Assembly (NCBI GenBank): GCA_029058705.1
Contig: JAIDXA010000209.1
Location: 1 to 15,779 of the forward strand
From: Paramuribaculum sp.
GTDB lineage: Bacteria; Bacteroidota; Bacteroidia; Bacteroidales; Muribaculaceae
DNA length: 15,779 nucleotides
Reading direction: 5' to 3'
A model generated the notes under the pieces. The model did no database searches. It was not told where the DNA came from and worked only from the letters and a program-made list of their open reading frames with translations. Each line of letters starts with the position of its first letter. The first letter of the stretch is position 1. Shown here in pieces: positions 14,352 to 15,779 of this stretch. The position numbers were made by a program, and so were the translations under genes.

Positions 14352-15560
14352 TCACGGCTCAAGCGACCGGAGGATCAACGAATTGGCCCGGTCTACAACA
14401 GTCGTATCCAGGCTTGCAAGATAAATCTGGGTCGTCGACTCGGAATCATGTCCCATCCCTTCGCTGATGACACTCAGTGGAATGCCTTTGGACCGGGCAA
14501 CAGAAGCCCAGCTGTGGCGGGCAACATAAAGTGTCAGCGGAATCGCTATGCCGGCCAAACGAGCCACTTTCTTAAGATTATGATTAATGTTATAAGCCGT
14601 ATTACGATATATATAGCGTTCGCTTGCCCTGCTGTTTCTTATTATCGGCAACAGATAGTCAGTATCATTTGCCGGATATTTATCAACCAGGCTCTGCATT
14701 TCTTTAGTCCACGCAATGTTCAGCCGCTGGCCTGTCTTTCGGCGGCGGTAGACAATACGTCCCGAAGATAAATCATTTTTCTTCAGAAAAGCCATGTCAA
14801 TAAAACTCATCCCGCGCAGATAGAAACTCAGAATGAACATATCGCGTGCGTAATCAAGTGCCGGAGCAAAAGAAAGATCCAGATTTCTGATCTTACGGAT
14901 AAGCGGCAACGGCAAAGCCCGCTTCACAGTCTTGTCAATACCCGTGTAGACATGTCGGAACGGATTGCGGTTTTCCGTCAGATTTTCTTCGACGGCCCTG
15001 TTATATACAGCCCTGAGTATCCGGATATAGAAACTGACCGTATTGGGCGACAGACCACGCCTGCGCAACCATGCCTCATAAGCCTCCATATCGTCGGCAG
15101 TCAGGCTGTCGAGCATAATGTCCTCATCCTGACGAAATTTCCTATAGCTGTTCAAGGTTGCCGTATAGGTTTCAGATGTCCTGATCCGGCCATTATGCTT
15201 AAGGCGTGCGATTACTTTTTTCATGAAATTGAACAGACTGCATTCAACTTTATAACGGCTGAACTCCTCTATGATATCATCTGCAGTATATGTATAACCG
15301 TAATCGTCAAATTTGCGGCTGATTTTCATCACCCGCTCCACATCCCATCGAATGCGCTCGCGTATTTCAACAACAACCAGTCTGCGCTCTCCATTATCTG
15401 TCGCCTTGACCATCGAACTCCGTTCATCCCATTCAAACGGATATATACGATAGGTCGACTGCAGCTGACGCACTCGCCTTTCATGGATTATCTGATAATA
15501 AATTGAACCTTGGTGACCGGGAATCGCAGAGGGTCGGAATTTTACTTTGATAGATGCCAT
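14352..15560 (-). CDS. Tyrosine recombinase/integrase, Bacteroidales type
   Basis: A 402-residue site-specific recombinase. Residues 1-100 form the arm-type DNA-binding domain (VKFRPSAIPGHQGSIYYQII), about 105-205 the SAM-like core-binding domain, and 215-395 the catalytic domain. Catalytic residues are Arg249 (FYLRGM), Lys275 (RRKTGQ), Arg348 (YVARHSW), His371 (GMGHDS) and nucleophile Tyr380 (QIYL). The first His of the HxxR box is Tyr345, a replacement I recall as usual in this Bacteroidetes subgroup rather than a defect. Relatives include chromosomal invertases that flip promoters and surface-gene segments, as well as integrases of mobile elements. No excisionase, att duplication, tRNA or mobilisation gene is visible here, so the role cannot be settled. 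It converges on the MATE gene with only 65 bases between stop codons. Confidence 0.92.
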   Translation of the reverse strand: MASIKVKFRPSAIPGHQGSIYYQIIHERRVRQLQSTYRIYPFEWDERSSMVKATDNGERRLVVVEIRERIRWDVERVMKISRKFDDYGYTYTADDIIEEFSRYKVECSLFNFMKKVIARLKHNGRIRTSETYTATLNSYRKFRQDEDIMLDSLTADDMEAYEAWLRRRGLSPNTVSFYIRILRAVYNRAVEENLTENRNPFRHVYTGIDKTVKRALPLPLIRKIRNLDLSFAPALDYARDMFILSFYLRGMSFIDMAFLKKNDLSSGRIVYRRRKTGQRLNIAWTKEMQSLVDKYPANDTDYLLPIIRNSRASERYIYRNTAYNINHNLKKVARLAGIAIPLTLYVARHSWASVARSKGIPLSVISEGMGHDSESTTQIYLASLDTTVVDRANSLILRSLEP

Positions 15561-15598
15561 TTAAATTTGATTAAATAAGTTATTCGACAAAATATAAC

Positions 15599-15606
15599 CA
15601 AAAATA
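15599..15606 (-). promoter_or_regulatory. Candidate -7 element of the recombinase gene
   Basis: On the minus strand TATTTTTG matches TAnnTTTG, 38 bases before the recombinase ATG. No -33 TTTG is found at the right distance, and the region is A/T-rich, so chance matches are likely. A short inverted repeat GTTAT/ATAAC (15579-15598) lies between it and the gene. Confidence 0.35.
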
Positions 15607-15671
15607 AACCGCAAAAAATAATTAGACCCCGTTCGCCGATATTTGTTAATGCCGGGAGCGCATATCTCCGT

Positions 15672-15779
15672 GTGATTATTGTCTTGTTTTTTCTTATTTC
15701 AACGTTTGCCGTAGCAGGCTATGAACTGCGCTATGGCGCGGTGTTTTATGTTGTAGACGTTTTCGACTCTCATATCAAG
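15672..15779 (+). CDS. Start of an unidentified membrane or exported protein (3' truncated)
   Basis: The frame is open from 15579 to the end of the window with no ATG; the GTG at 15672-15674 is the only plausible start. It gives MIIVLFFLISTFAVAGYELR followed by a further hydrophobic YGAVFYVVDVF stretch, which looks like an N-terminal membrane segment or signal sequence. Only 36 residues are visible, too few to name a family. It is divergent from the recombinase, separated by about 110 A/T-rich bases. A GATATTTG at 15638-15645 is one mismatch from the -7 consensus. Coding status is uncertain, and the true start may differ. Confidence 0.4.
   Translation, partial: MIIVLFFLISTFAVAGYELRYGAVFYVVDVFDSHIK

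Noticed and set aside
1..15779. CRISPR array, tRNA, rRNA or complete insertion sequence
   Set aside because: No regularly spaced direct repeats, no cloverleaf with CCA-proximal T-arm, no rRNA sequence and no transposase were recognised on either strand.

Overview
The window looks like chromosomal DNA from a member of the Bacteroidales, and the Muribaculaceae is my best guess. Several things point that way. Promoters match the Bacteroidetes pattern (TTTG, about 20 bases, TAnnTTTG) and start codons lack strong Shine-Dalgarno sites. Genes show a four-subunit 2-oxoacid:ferredoxin oxidoreductase, a GH57 amylase-like protein, a MacAB/TolC-type exporter with two separate permeases, and a Bacteroidales-type tyrosine recombinase. 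The family name is inference, since no rRNA or marker gene is present.

Layout. At 1-863 (+) lies the 3' end of a GH57 gene. It is followed by two hairpins that separate it from a convergent 55-residue ferredoxin (1040-1207, -). At 1342-4072 (-) a four-gene operon encodes the delta, alpha, beta and gamma subunits of a 2-oxoacid:ferredoxin oxidoreductase, and the nearby ferredoxin is a plausible electron acceptor. At 4313-5632 (-) is a DbpA-like RNA helicase and at 5805-6503 (-) a Crp/Fnr-family regulator with a textbook Bacteroidetes promoter. At 6613-12270 (-) a five-gene operon (ATPase, permease, permease, membrane-fusion protein, TolC-like channel) encodes a complete tripartite ABC exporter. 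The 615 bases at 12271-12885 carry no protein gene but are dense in signals. They hold a possible operator and promoter for the exporter, then a plus-strand unit with a perfect promoter, a long rod-like structured RNA and a strong intrinsic terminator (about 12437-12716). After these come a second promoter and a structured leader in front of a MATE efflux pump (12886-14286, +). A tyrosine recombinase (14352-15560, -) converges on the pump gene, and a truncated hydrophobic reading frame runs off the right end.

How the parts relate. The left third is central metabolism: alpha-glucan handling and ferredoxin-coupled oxidation or reduction of 2-oxoacids. The right two thirds are efflux. An ABC tripartite pump and a MATE pump are transcribed divergently on either side of a structured RNA gene whose architecture resembles 6S RNA. 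That RNA is the item most worth following up. The protein genes are mostly ordinary members of known families. Unusual details are the Asn at the expected GH57 catalytic Asp, the DEYD and HRNGRTAR helicase motifs, and Tyr in place of the first His of the recombinase HxxR box.
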